Shown here one piece after another: positions 1 to 9,109 of a stretch of DNA of 64,000 nt. This stretch comes from Sphingomonas sp. IC081 (lineage in GTDB: Bacteria > Pseudomonadota > Alphaproteobacteria > Sphingomonadales > Sphingomonadaceae): NCBI RefSeq assembly GCF_006874585.1, contig NZ_CP029761.1, positions 2,429,001 to 2,493,000 on the forward strand, given 5' to 3'. Both the position numbers and the translations under genes were made by a program. Below the pieces are notes generated by a model. The model searched no databases. It was not told the DNA's origin and was given only the letters and a program-made list of their open reading frames with translations. Each line of letters starts with the position of its first letter. Position 1 is the stretch's first letter.

Positions 1-345
1 TTCGATACTGCCGTCCAGCGAGGCGGCGCGCATGGCCTCCTGCGCGATCGGCGCGTCGAAACCGATGCCGAGCGTGGCACCCGGCTCGGCGGCAACGATC
101 AGCCAGCACTCCTCCTTGCCCTGCCTGCCGATGCCCTTGGCCAGTGTCTGCGCATCGCTGGGATGGACCTGCACGGACAGCTTTTCGCTGGTGAAGATGT
201 ATTTCACCAGCAGGTCGGGCAACGCAGCTGGCGGCTCGAACCACACCTCGCCAATACGCTCACCGGCGGGTGCGACGAAAGGCGCGGGCAGGACATCCTT
301 GCCCCAGGGCTTCTCGACTTCGCGGATCGCGAGTGCGGCAGTCAT
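1..345 (-). CDS. manA: Class I mannose-6-phosphate isomerase, N-terminal part (runs off window start)
   Basis: This is the first 115 codons of a minus-strand gene cut by the window edge. Phosphomannose isomerase interconverts fructose-6-P and mannose-6-P in the cytoplasm. The visible protein begins MTAALAIREVEKPWGKD and contains PWGKD and the VHPSD stretch typical of the cupin metal site of class I enzymes. ATG is at 343-345. It lies 23 bp downstream of the manC stop and in the same direction, so the two probably form a GDP-mannose precursor operon for exopolysaccharide or glycan synthesis. The C-terminal half is not visible, so length and completeness cannot be judged. Confidence 0.8.
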   Translation of the reverse strand, partial: MTAALAIREVEKPWGKDVLPAPFVAPAGERIGEVWFEPPAALPDLLVKYIFTSEKLSVQVHPSDAQTLAKGIGRQGKEECWLIVAAEPGATLGIGFDAPIAQEAMRAASLDGSIE

Positions 346-368
346 TGCAAGATCCTCTATTGATGCCC

Positions 369-1460
369 TTATTGGTTAAGGGCCCCGTTCAGCTTTCCGA
401 CCTTCTGCACGCCTTCGGCCGTGGTGACCAGCACCTCGTTGCCGTCCACCACGACAATGACGTTGTCGAGCCCGATCACCGAGACGCGCGGCCCGTCGCT
501 GTCGACCAGCATATTGCGGCAATCGACCAGTTCCGCCTCGCCGCTGCCGCGCACCGAATTGCCGCTCTCGTCGCGTTCGAGCGCATCGTGCAGCGCCTGC
601 CAGTTGCCGATGTCGGACCAGTCCATGTCGGCCGGCACCATCGCCGCGCGGCTGGTGTTTTCCATCACCGCATAGTCCACCGAATCGCTCGGCACTGCGG
701 CAAAAGTCGCCGCATCGGGGTGGAAGCGATGGCCGTCGGCCACCCCCTTCTCGACCGCCTCGCGCACCTTGGCGGCAATTTCGGGGCGATGGGATGAAAG
801 CTCGGCCATGAAGTCGCCCACGCGGAAGGCAAAGATGCCGCCGTTCCAGGCATAACCGCCATCGGCGAGGAAGGCCTTCGCCCGCTCAAGGTCCGGCTTC
901 TCGACGAACTGGGCGGTGCGATAGCCGGGCGTGCCGGCGATGGCCTCGCCGCGCTTGAGATAGCCGAAGCCGGTCTCGGGCGCAGTCGCCTCGATGCCGA
1001 AGGACACCAGCCAGCCCTCGCTCGCCAGCGCCGCGGCAGCGCCGGCAGCCTCGGCAAAAACGTCGGGGCGGCCGATGTGGTGGTCGCTCGGGCAGACCAG
1101 CATCACCGCATCGTCCGGCAGGCGGCAGGCGGCCAGCGCAATGGCGGCGGCCGTGTTGCGCGCGGCCGGTTCGACGATCACCGTGGCGCCGGGGGCACCC
1201 GAAAGCTGCGCCTCGACGTGATCGAGATGCCTGGTCCCCGTCACCACCACCGGTGCCGAAAAACCAAGGTCCGCCGGGCAGCGCGCAAGGCTCGCCTCGA
1301 ACAGCGTGGTGTCGCCAACCAGTGGCAGGAACGGCTTGGGCATGGCCGCACGGCTGCGCGGCCAGAGCCGCGTGCCACTGCCGCCACAGAGAATGACCGG
1401 GATTATCTGAGGCATGGAAGGCGAACGATCGCTGGAATGGGATTGCATGCGAATCGCCAT
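369..1460 (-). CDS. manC: Mannose-1-phosphate guanylyltransferase (GDP-mannose pyrophosphorylase)
   Basis: It makes GDP-mannose from mannose-1-P and GTP. The nucleotidyltransferase signature IPVILCGGSGTRLWPRS is near residues 20-36, with VEKPD and NGGIFAF further in. At about 363 residues it matches the short form, without the C-terminal isomerase domain of bifunctional ManC/AlgA, and a separate manA follows downstream. The ATG at 1460 has a GAAGGG ribosome-binding site just upstream. An internal ATG at 1415 (MPQIIPV) would fit the usual family N-terminus equally well, so the first 15 residues are uncertain. Confidence 0.85.
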   Translation of the reverse strand: MAIRMQSHSSDRSPSMPQIIPVILCGGSGTRLWPRSRAAMPKPFLPLVGDTTLFEASLARCPADLGFSAPVVVTGTRHLDHVEAQLSGAPGATVIVEPAARNTAAAIALAACRLPDDAVMLVCPSDHHIGRPDVFAEAAGAAAALASEGWLVSFGIEATAPETGFGYLKRGEAIAGTPGYRTAQFVEKPDLERAKAFLADGGYAWNGGIFAFRVGDFMAELSSHRPEIAAKVREAVEKGVADGHRFHPDAATFAAVPSDSVDYAVMENTSRAAMVPADMDWSDIGNWQALHDALERDESGNSVRGSGEAELVDCRNMLVDSDGPRVSVIGLDNVIVVVDGNEVLVTTAEGVQKVGKLNGALNQ

Positions 1461-1491
1461 AACCGCCCTTCAAGGCAATGCAACGGCGAGG

Positions 1492-2256
1492 TCATTCCTG
1501 TCCTGTGAGGAACCATCGCTGACGCCAGCCATAGTCGCCCTCCACTGGGTTGCCCGCCCCATCCCGTGCCGGGCGGAAACGGAAGCGTTCGCCCGCGAGA
1601 CGGCACGTGATGCGATCCGCCTCCGCATCGGGGCTCGGCTTCGCAACCCGGCAGGACTTCACCCTGCCATCGATGCCGACCCGGACGATAACAACCACCT
1701 CGTGCCCGAGCCGCAAGTCACGACTGGCGCGCGGATAATCGCGGGCGGAATTGATGTCCCCGGCAGTCTTGACCGGCTTGCTCGCACCGCCGCCTCCGCC
1801 GGTTCCCGCTCCGCTCGCTCCTGCCCCCAGACCCATGCCTTGGCCGGACGCTCCAGTTCCCGTGCCCATGTCGGCCGCTCCGGCGGCATTTTCCAGTCCG
1901 GTTCCGGCAACCGGCGGTGCCTCGGTGGGCTTCACCGCGAACGGCGCCTTGGGCACGGCGACGTCGCGCGGGGCGGCCTTGCGCCCGGGCGTACCGGCTG
2001 CGCCTTTCTCGCGCGGCATGGCAGGCTTGCGCCGCTGTTCAGGCGCTGGCTGTTCAGGCGTGGGCGGTACGGGCCTCGGCGGATCGAGCGGAACGTCGAA
2101 GGCAGTCGTGATCGAACCGACGATGGTCGCGGCGATCCTGGGCGTGAAAGCCTGCACCAGCGCCATAATCGCCAAGAGATGCAGCACGGCGACCAGCGCG
2201 ACGACGCCCCACCTGGACCGGCGGGGAAGGCCAGGTTCAGCTCTCCCGATCACCAT
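1492..2256 (-). CDS. TonB-family energy transducer
   Basis: This 254-residue protein has one N-terminal membrane segment (about residues 17-37), a proline- and glycine-rich periplasmic linker (PPTPEQPAPEQ and Gly/Ala repeats) and a C-terminal TonB domain. That domain carries VRVGIDGRVKSCRV and a terminal FRFRPARDGAGNPV stretch. It would transmit proton-motive force from an ExbBD complex to outer-membrane receptors. It ends 31 bp upstream of the manC start, on the same strand. It faces away from the TonB-dependent receptor that begins 660 bp away, and a functional pairing with that receptor is only a guess. No exbB or exbD is in the window. Confidence 0.75.
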   Translation of the reverse strand: MVIGRAEPGLPRRSRWGVVALVAVLHLLAIMALVQAFTPRIAATIVGSITTAFDVPLDPPRPVPPTPEQPAPEQRRKPAMPREKGAAGTPGRKAAPRDVAVPKAPFAVKPTEAPPVAGTGLENAAGAADMGTGTGASGQGMGLGAGASGAGTGGGGGASKPVKTAGDINSARDYPRASRDLRLGHEVVVIVRVGIDGRVKSCRVAKPSPDAEADRITCRLAGERFRFRPARDGAGNPVEGDYGWRQRWFLTGQE

Positions 2257-2918
2257 GCCCTGGTCAATCCGTCACCTGTGCCATTCGTTCCCGATGCCAT
2301 GATCGGTGCGGCACTGACAAGTGCATCGGTCAGGGCCGGCAACCGGCTCTCTGCCTGCCGTGCTGATGTTCCGGCGCGACATGGCAAAGCGCTGCGCCGC
2401 GAACTCGACGAACCCGATCCCGACCACTCAGGCAACGCCCCCGGGAATTACCTATGACCGGACGGCACATCGTATTGCCTGGAAAGGAACAATGATGCCG
2501 CTCGAACAGACAATCGGCAAGTGACACCGCCAGACATGCGTCCCGGCCGCCACAGTCACCAAAAAGACGATCAAGGGCTTTCCTTCGAATAATTGCACAG
2601 CTTCGAGGCCGGATATATCCTGCAAGCCACGCGCAGGACTCATGGAACACAACAAGCAGCTTAGAAAAAGACACAAGATTGCGCGGATAAGGGAGTGGGC
2701 CAGAAGATGCCGGTCATCGGCACGCGGCTCTATTTGGGAGATCGGTAGCAAGGGAACGCGTGAACCGCAGCCCGGCCCGGTAAACGGCCGCCATGCGGCC
2801 GCCGTTCCCGGAATTTGTCGACAGTCGGACCGTCCTTGCCCGCGATCCCGGCATCAACCGGCCCGCGCGCCTTCTCGGATCCGACGTGAGAACAAGGTTT
2901 CCGGAGGAGAGGACAGAC
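2257..2918. other. Long divergent intergenic region, no gene recognised
   Basis: About 660 bp separate the TonB-like gene from the TonB-dependent receptor. The centre (about 2440-2700) is clearly less GC-rich than its surroundings. Short open frames cross it but none has recognisable protein features. A GC-rich hairpin, CGGCCGC-cat-GCGGCCG, sits near 2783-2799, and a strong ribosome-binding site GGAGGAGAGG is at 2903-2912 before the receptor gene. It probably holds the two divergent promoters. Confidence 0.5.
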
Positions 2919-5612
2919 ATGTTTGCAAGGATTTTCAAGACTTCGCTCATGCTCGGCGTCGGGTGCGCAGCCGTTTACGCGGCGCCCGCAATGGCCCAGG
3001 ATGCCACACCGTCGGCCCCGGAAAAGCCGCAGACCGGCAGGCGCGAAAGCCCGGTGGTCAATCCCGGCGACATCATCGTCACCGCCCGGCGCACTGAGGA
3101 ACGCCTTCAGGACGTGCCGATCTCCATCACCGTGTTCAATCAGGAACAGCTGACCAACCGCAACGTGGTGAGCGCGGCAGACCTTGCCACCAGCACGCCG
3201 TCGCTTTCGGCCAACACCAATTTCGGCTCGCAGAACTCGTCCTTCGCGATCCGCGGCTTCGTGCAGGATCTGGGAACGGCGCCTTCGGTCGGCGTCTACT
3301 TCGCCGACGTGGTGGCCCCGCGCGGCGCCTCCAACGGCCTGCCTTCGGGTGACGGTGCGGGCCCCGGCGCCTATTTCGACCTTCAGAACGTGCAAGTGCT
3401 GAAAGGCCCGCAAGGCACGCTGTTCGGCCGCAACACCACCGGCGGCGCCGTGCTGCTGGTGCCGCAAAGGCCCACCGACCTGTTCGAGGGTTATGTGCAG
3501 GGATCGATCGGCAACTACGACATGCGCCGCGTTCAGGCCGTGCTCAACGTGCCGCTGGCCGATACCTTCAAGGTCCGCCTCGGCGTCGATCGCATGAAGC
3601 GCGACGGCTACCTCCACAACACCAGCGGCGTCGGCCCCAAGGACTTCAACGATGTCGACTATCTCTCGGCGCGCCTCAGCGTGGTTGCCGAACTGACGCC
3701 CGATCTTGAGAACTACACGATCGCCACGTATTCGCGCTCGGACACGCACGGCGATGCGCAAAAGATGATTGCTGCCGACCCGATCTACAACCTCGGCCGC
3801 TTCGCGGCTGAACAGCTCGATCCCGACAGTGCCAATTACCAGGGCTCGGGCTTCTACGACTTCGCGCAGGACCTGCCCAATGCGCGCTCGCTGCTCAATG
3901 TCTGGCAGATCATCAACACCACGACCTGGCGCGCCAGCGACACGCTGACGTTCAAGAATATCGTCAGCTACGGCGAGCTGAAAAACACCTTCAACAACCC
4001 GATCTTCGGCACCGCCTTCATGAGCCCGGCGATCGCCGCGATCGGCCTGCCCAGCTACCGCTTCGGCTTTGCCAGCAGCCAGCCATTGCCCGGCCACCGC
4101 ACGGCCGACGAATCCACCTTCACCGAAGAGTTCCAGGTCCAGGGCCGGACCAGCGACGACAGGCTGAACTGGCAGATCGGCGGCTATCTGGAATCGGTTC
4201 GCCCGCTCGACGTGGTCGGATCGAAATCGCCGGTGATCCAGTCCTGCGCTGGCCCCGAAGCGGTGGCGGCCAGCCAGTGCTACGACATTCTGGGCTATCT
4301 GGCGGCGGTCACGCCGGTCTTCTTCGGCGGCGCCTTCGACCCGACCGAACATGCCGGCGCCATCAACACCACCGCCGGGCGCACCTCGTTCCATGACGTC
4401 GGCCTCTATGCGCAGGCGACCTACAAGATCTCCGACCAGTTCAAGGTCACGGGGGGCTTCCGCTACACCTGGGACCGCGAGCGCAACACCAGCGTCCAGA
4501 CGACGACGATCACCGGCTATCCGCTGAGCTATCCGACCTTCCAGCCGATCCCGGCCGGGCCGCTCTTCACGTTCTGCACCTATCCCGACGCTGCCGTGCA
4601 GAACCCGAACGCAGTCAACGGCTGCCGCCGCGACCTGAAGCAGAAGTCCTCCGCCCCCACCTGGCTGATCGATTTCGATTATACGCCGACGGACGATATC
4701 CTCGTCTACGCCAAATACGCGCGCGGCTACCGTGCCGGCGGCATCGCCCCGAACGTGACTTCGGCTTTCGCAATCTTCGATCCGGAAAAGGTCGATGCCT
4801 TCGAACTCGGCGCCAAGACCAGCTGGCACGGATCGATGCCGGGCAACTTCAACATTGCCAGCTTCTACAACAAGTTCAGCAACCAGCAGTTGCAACTGGG
4901 CTTCAACGCCAACCCTTGCCAGTCCACCGATCAGGACGGCAACTGCGTCGCCGCGACGGTCTCCCCCACGGCGGCCCCGGTCAACGCCGGCAAGTCGCGT
5001 ATCTGGGGCATCGAGGTGGAAGGCTCGATCAGCCCGTTCGAGGGACTGATGCTCCAGGTGGGCTACACCTACCTCAACACCAGGCTGACTTCGGTGAAGA
5101 CTTTCGCACTCGAACCCGGCTCGCCCTACGTGCTTTCAGGCACCTACCTGGTCGGCGATCCACTGGCGCTGACGCCGAAGAACAAGGTGACGGTCTCGGG
5201 CAACTACACGCTGCCGCTCTCCGACAGTATCGGCAAGATCACCTTCGGGGCCACGTTCACGCATACCGACAGGATGCTCGCGAACACCGGCAACCGTTTT
5301 TACTACGGCTGCAACGGTACGGCAGGAGCCAACCTGCCCAGTTGCCAGGCAGGAGCGATCACCGATCCTGACACGGCGGCCTATATCCAGAGCCTGTCCT
5401 ACCTGCAGCCGACGGACCTGCTGAATCTCAACGTCAGCTGGGAGAATATCGCCGGATTGCCCATCGACGCCGCGTTCTTTGCCACCAACGTGACCAAGGA
5501 AAAGTACTATTCCTACATCTCCGGCCTCGCCACCGGCACCGGCTTCCAGACCGCTGCCGTAGGCGCGCCGCGCATGTATGGGCTCAGCCTGAAGTACCGC
5601 TTCGGAAGCTGA
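2919..5612 (+). CDS. TonB-dependent outer-membrane receptor
   Basis: This 897-residue receptor starts at the ATG preceded by GGAGGAGAGG, giving a signal peptide that ends PAMAQ. The plug follows with IIVTARRTEERLQDVPIS (about residues 50-70), then VLKGPQGTLFGRNTTGGAV, then a long beta-barrel with repeated Tyr/Phe strands. It ends in KYRFGS with aromatic residues, as expected for outer-membrane insertion. It belongs to the large sphingomonad receptor family often tied to aromatic, terpenoid or other hydrophobic substrates. The substrate cannot be told from sequence. It is monocistronic, with a strong terminator 24 bp after the stop. Confidence 0.9.
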   Translation: MFARIFKTSLMLGVGCAAVYAAPAMAQDATPSAPEKPQTGRRESPVVNPGDIIVTARRTEERLQDVPISITVFNQEQLTNRNVVSAADLATSTPSLSANTNFGSQNSSFAIRGFVQDLGTAPSVGVYFADVVAPRGASNGLPSGDGAGPGAYFDLQNVQVLKGPQGTLFGRNTTGGAVLLVPQRPTDLFEGYVQGSIGNYDMRRVQAVLNVPLADTFKVRLGVDRMKRDGYLHNTSGVGPKDFNDVDYLSARLSVVAELTPDLENYTIATYSRSDTHGDAQKMIAADPIYNLGRFAAEQLDPDSANYQGSGFYDFAQDLPNARSLLNVWQIINTTTWRASDTLTFKNIVSYGELKNTFNNPIFGTAFMSPAIAAIGLPSYRFGFASSQPLPGHRTADESTFTEEFQVQGRTSDDRLNWQIGGYLESVRPLDVVGSKSPVIQSCAGPEAVAASQCYDILGYLAAVTPVFFGGAFDPTEHAGAINTTAGRTSFHDVGLYAQATYKISDQFKVTGGFRYTWDRERNTSVQTTTITGYPLSYPTFQPIPAGPLFTFCTYPDAAVQNPNAVNGCRRDLKQKSSAPTWLIDFDYTPTDDILVYAKYARGYRAGGIAPNVTSAFAIFDPEKVDAFELGAKTSWHGSMPGNFNIASFYNKFSNQQLQLGFNANPCQSTDQDGNCVAATVSPTAAPVNAGKSRIWGIEVEGSISPFEGLMLQVGYTYLNTRLTSVKTFALEPGSPYVLSGTYLVGDPLALTPKNKVTVSGNYTLPLSDSIGKITFGATFTHTDRMLANTGNRFYYGCNGTAGANLPSCQAGAITDPDTAAYIQSLSYLQPTDLLNLNVSWENIAGLPIDAAFFATNVTKEKYYSYISGLATGTGFQTAAVGAPRMYGLSLKYRFGS

Positions 5613-5635
5613 TCCGCCCAGCGGTTCCGCAGGGA

Positions 5636-5665
5636 GGACCGTCCGCCTTGCGGGCGGTCCTTTTT
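5636..5665 (+). terminator. Rho-independent terminator of the TonB-dependent receptor gene
   Basis: An 11-bp GC-rich stem (GGACCGTCCGC with GCGGGCGGTCC, one G-U pair) with a short loop is followed directly by TTTTT at 5661-5665. Confidence 0.85.
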
Positions 5666-5851
5666 ACGTTCAGGCGGCCGGCAAAAGCCTCGATGCTCGG
5701 CGGATCAACACGGCGAGTGATCGCCCAGCCGCCACGCTGGAACCGTCGCCGGCCGAATTGCGAATTTATTCTCGACTATTCGGTAAATCGACCAGCAAGG
5801 GCGATCGAGCGAACGTCGCCGCGGGTGATGACAGAATTTGATGTTCGAAAT

Positions 5852-7519
5852 TCAGTTTCGGCTGCCCGAGCCGCTAATGGACAAGGACTGTCCCTCCGCC
5901 AGGCGCTCCGCGACGATCCGCGCGATTTCGCGGCGGGCGACCTTGTTGGAATGCAGGAGCGGCACTTCGTCGCGGGTAAGCTCGACCCACGCGCGCGGCA
6001 CTTTGTAAGACGAAAGACTGGCCTTCATCCGCGTCTCGATGGCAGGCAGGTCGAGCATCGCCCCGTCGCGCGGAACAAGTGCCGCCACCAGCAGCGCCCC
6101 CCGCTCGCGATCCGGCAGGCCGACGACATAGGCGCTGTGCACGCCATCCAACGCTTGCAGTTCCATCTCCACCTCAGCAGGCGCGACGTTCGATCCGGAC
6201 ACCTTGATCATATCCCCGCCCCGGCCGACAAAATGGACGCGGCGCCCATCGGCACCGTCCTCGTCGCGCTCTTCGACAAGGCAAAGGTCGCCGGTGCGCA
6301 AATAGCCATCCGGCGTGTAATGCTCGGCCGGGTCGATCTTGTGGAGAGCCGGGGCAACGGCAGCGCCACGCACCTGCATTTCCCCCACTTCGCCGTTGGC
6401 CACCGGCCGGCCGCGCTCATCGACGATGCGGATCTCGTACCCCGGAGCAAAGTGGTCCATCGGCGCGCAGACCGGACGGCCCGGCGCGCGGAAAACGTCC
6501 CCCCAACCGTAAGGCCCCAGGGTCTCGCTCATGCCGAGCCCCCACCAGGGCTGCGCGCCCCGGATCCTTTCGAGGTCTTCCTCGGCCAGTACCGATCCCA
6601 TCGCGAAGCGGCTGTTGCTGAGTGTCCGCTCGCGGCAAACCGTGGTCGCGCCGCGCACCCAGCCGGGCAGCAGCGCCAGCATCAACCCGCCCACCCAGAA
6701 CATCGGCAATGGCGCCGGGCGCTGCTGCCCCGCTTGCACACCCAGCATCCCTGCAAGCCAGTGACTGCGCGCCATCACCGCACCGTGAACATGACGCACG
6801 CCCTTGGGCAACGCCGTCGAGCCGGATGTGTAGATCTCGATCATCTGGTCCGTCGGATGCACTTCGGCTTCGACCTCGCGCAGGACTTGCGCGCCCGCAT
6901 CGACTTGGGTGAGCCAGGCAATCGGTGCCACGGCAAGGGGCAAGCCTGCGCCGCTGGAGACGATCCAGCGCAAGTACGGCACACGCGGCAGACGCAATGC
7001 ACCCCAAAGTTGACCATCCAGCTCCGGCAACGCATCGACAAGCCGCGCCACAAGATCGTTGCCGAGAACAGTCCGTTGGACAATCAGTCCCTGCACATCG
7101 CTCTGGCGTAATACGCGCACCAGTTCGCCGGCACGCAGCATCGTGCTGATCGGCACCGCAACCGCGCCGATGCGAGCGATGGCGGCCATCACCACGGCAA
7201 AACCGGGACCATTGCCGAAGATGAACCCGACACGCGTGCCCTTCCCGGCGCCCCGCGCCAGCAAACCGCGCGCGAGTTCTGCAGACCGGCGATCCAGTTC
7301 CCCGAACGTGGCGCTTTCGCTGCCCGTTTCCGTCTCCAGCGTGATCGCCAGCGCATCGCCATACACGGCAGCGGCGGAGCGGATCAGTTCGGGGAATGTC
7401 CGGGCTGAACCCGGCGCGCCGTCGCTGCCCAATGCCTTCACCCTCTTGCCCGAGCACGATCCTGAAGCCCCGATGCTGCGCCGAGCGCAGCATCCTCGCA
7501 AGCATGCGCAGCGTGCCAT
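5852..7519 (-). CDS. AMP-dependent acyl-CoA synthetase/ligase
   Basis: This is an ANL-superfamily ligase of about 530-555 residues that would activate a carboxylic acid to its acyl-CoA. The P-loop is a variant, YTSGSTALPKGV instead of SGTTG. Later motifs include YLRTGDL and a C-terminal lysine in LLHSNKVARRE, so both adenylation and thioesterification halves are present. The substrate is unknown. It follows the RamB/ScfR-like regulator in the same direction 51 bp downstream, which suggests co-transcription and a link to short-chain or branched acid use. The first 26 residues (Cys/Arg-rich) look non-native, and GTG at 7441 is a plausible alternative start. Confidence 0.8.
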   Translation of the reverse strand: MARCACLRGCCARRSIGASGSCSGKRVKALGSDGAPGSARTFPELIRSAAAVYGDALAITLETETGSESATFGELDRRSAELARGLLARGAGKGTRVGFIFGNGPGFAVVMAAIARIGAVAVPISTMLRAGELVRVLRQSDVQGLIVQRTVLGNDLVARLVDALPELDGQLWGALRLPRVPYLRWIVSSGAGLPLAVAPIAWLTQVDAGAQVLREVEAEVHPTDQMIEIYTSGSTALPKGVRHVHGAVMARSHWLAGMLGVQAGQQRPAPLPMFWVGGLMLALLPGWVRGATTVCRERTLSNSRFAMGSVLAEEDLERIRGAQPWWGLGMSETLGPYGWGDVFRAPGRPVCAPMDHFAPGYEIRIVDERGRPVANGEVGEMQVRGAAVAPALHKIDPAEHYTPDGYLRTGDLCLVEERDEDGADGRRVHFVGRGGDMIKVSGSNVAPAEVEMELQALDGVHSAYVVGLPDRERGALLVAALVPRDGAMLDLPAIETRMKASLSSYKVPRAWVELTRDEVPLLHSNKVARREIARIVAERLAEGQSLSISGSGSRN

Positions 7520-7570
7520 CGCCCGGACGAACTTGCCGCATGCGCGTTTGGAAATTCGAAACTGAGAATT

Positions 7571-8959
7571 TCAGCTTTCAGCAAACGTGTAAGGCTGCGC
7601 GGCGCGGCGATAGTCGTCAGCGAGCACGTCGCGCCCGATCGGCGGCACCGAACGGGCGGCGCAATCGGCGCGCTGACACAGGCGGCAGGTAACGCCGATC
7701 GGCGTGACGCTCGCTTCACCGCCCGCCGCATAGACAAGCTTGCCCGCCTCCTCCGCCGCGCAGGCCAGCGCCACGGCCCGCGTGACCTTCATCCGCCCAT
7801 GCCGCCCCTCCCCCGAAACGACGGTGCGAGCGACCGAGAAAAAGCGCTGACCGTCCGGCAGTTCCAGCCACTGCGTATGCACCTCGCCCGGCCAGCGGAA
7901 CACCTGATGCACCGACCACAAGGGGCAACCACCACCATGCGCGGCGAAAGGAAAACCCGCGCCGTCCAGCCGCTTCGAGACGTTGCCGGCCTCGTCCACG
8001 CGCAGGAAAAAGAACGGCACCCGCTCCTCCCCCGGACGGTGCAGGGTGGTGAGGCGATGGGCGACCTGCTCGAAGCTGGTGCCGAACAGTCCGCAGAGAG
8101 CCTCGACATCGTAGCGCCGTGCCTCCGCTGCGCGGGCAAACCTTGCATAAGGCATGAGGATCGCCGCTGCCGCATAGCCCGCCAGTGCCCGGCGCACCAA
8201 GGTCGCCGTGGTGGTTTGTGCGAAGGCGGCCGCGCGCACCACCGCCACGATATCGCTGCGCATCGCCGTATGCGCGATGTGCGTGGCGATCTGGAATGCC
8301 CTGCTCGAAGCGCCAAGCGTATCGTCGATCAGGAGTTGCTGGTTATGCCGGTCGAACCGCCTCAGCGAATCGACCATGACGTCGGGCGGCAGGAAACGCA
8401 CGCGCACGCCCTTGGCGGCAAGCCATGCCGTGGCGCCGCCGGCCTGCTCGATTTCACCGGCCAGTTCTTCCGCCCGCACGTCGATGCCGTGGAAATAGTT
8501 GCGCGAAGCCCCAAGGAACCGCTGTGCCTCGCGCACCGGCTCGTTTTCCTCTGCGACCGGGCCAGACGCGCGCTGTTCGGCCAGGGCCTGGCTTTCGCGG
8601 GTATAGGCCCCATGAAGCCGCAGGAGCGCCTCGGAGATGCCCGGGAAGCTCATCGCCAGATCGGCCACTTCCAGCGAAGGCAAGTCGATGTCCGCAAACA
8701 AGGGATCACGCAGGATATCTGCAACGCGGCGGGCATAGTCTTCACCATCGTCCCCGGCGATGTCGGCGATATCCAGCCGATAGGTCCGCGCCAGCCGCAG
8801 CAGCATGTCCGCCGTGACCGGTCGCTGGTTGCGTTCCAGCAAGGCAACGTAGCTGGGCGAGATCTCCAGATCGTCCGCCATCGCCTGCTGTGTAAGCCCC
8901 AGTTCGCGGCGCAGGCGCCGCAAGCGCGGGCCCAGATAAAGAGGTCGTGTTTCCGCCAT
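7571..8959 (-). CDS. XRE-family regulator with IrrE-like and DUF2083 domains (RamB/ScfR type)
   Basis: A DNA-binding HTH lies at about residues 5-62 (LGPRLRRLRRELGLTQQAMAD, cut here to its core LGLTQQAMAD). An IrrE/ImmA-like middle region follows, without the HExxH metal motif. The C-terminal domain carries the Cys cluster CRLCQRADC near the end. RamB- and ScfR-type proteins of this build control the glyoxylate shunt or propionate and acetate metabolism. The divergent neighbour is isocitrate lyase and the downstream gene is an acyl-CoA ligase, consistent with that role. ATG at 8959 is chosen; an in-frame GTG at 8968 is possible. Two overlapping inverted repeats lie 30-60 bp upstream. Confidence 0.85.
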   Translation of the reverse strand: MAETRPLYLGPRLRRLRRELGLTQQAMADDLEISPSYVALLERNQRPVTADMLLRLARTYRLDIADIAGDDGEDYARRVADILRDPLFADIDLPSLEVADLAMSFPGISEALLRLHGAYTRESQALAEQRASGPVAEENEPVREAQRFLGASRNYFHGIDVRAEELAGEIEQAGGATAWLAAKGVRVRFLPPDVMVDSLRRFDRHNQQLLIDDTLGASSRAFQIATHIAHTAMRSDIVAVVRAAAFAQTTTATLVRRALAGYAAAAILMPYARFARAAEARRYDVEALCGLFGTSFEQVAHRLTTLHRPGEERVPFFFLRVDEAGNVSKRLDGAGFPFAAHGGGCPLWSVHQVFRWPGEVHTQWLELPDGQRFFSVARTVVSGEGRHGRMKVTRAVALACAAEEAGKLVYAAGGEASVTPIGVTCRLCQRADCAARSVPPIGRDVLADDYRRAAQPYTFAES

Positions 8960-8988
8960 CGTCGGCACACTTTGTCACGACCACACAT

Positions 8989-9019
8989 CTTTACAAGGAA
9001 TATCTGTAAAGTTTTACAA
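8989..9019. promoter_or_regulatory. Overlapping inverted repeats in the regulator/aceA intergenic region (likely operator)
   Basis: CTTTACA (8989-8995) and TGTAAAG (9005-9011) form a perfect 7-bp dyad with a 9-bp spacer. The right arm is reused in TGTAAA-gt-TTTACA (9005-9018). The motif resembles the AT-rich half-sites bound by RamB/ScfR-type regulators. Placement between the regulator and aceA suggests autoregulation and aceA control. Confidence 0.6.
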
Positions 9020-9109
9020 CCGGACTTCGGAGCACATTCCGGCACGAAAAACTTTCGACTACCTGCAGGTCATAGCCCAGCAACATTCTTCCAACGGGGA
9101 ATTGGCAAA

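Noticed and set aside
2452-2751. 99-residue minus-strand ORF in the intergenic region before the TonB-dependent receptor
   Set aside because: A possible hydrophobic start is present, but it lacks a ribosome-binding site and recognisable family features, so it is not called as a gene.
2730-4895. 721-codon open frame on the minus strand
   Set aside because: It lies antisense to the TonB-dependent receptor. It has no ribosome-binding site, unusual Arg/Gly/Ala-rich composition and no recognised motifs. Long antisense frames are common in GC-rich genes.
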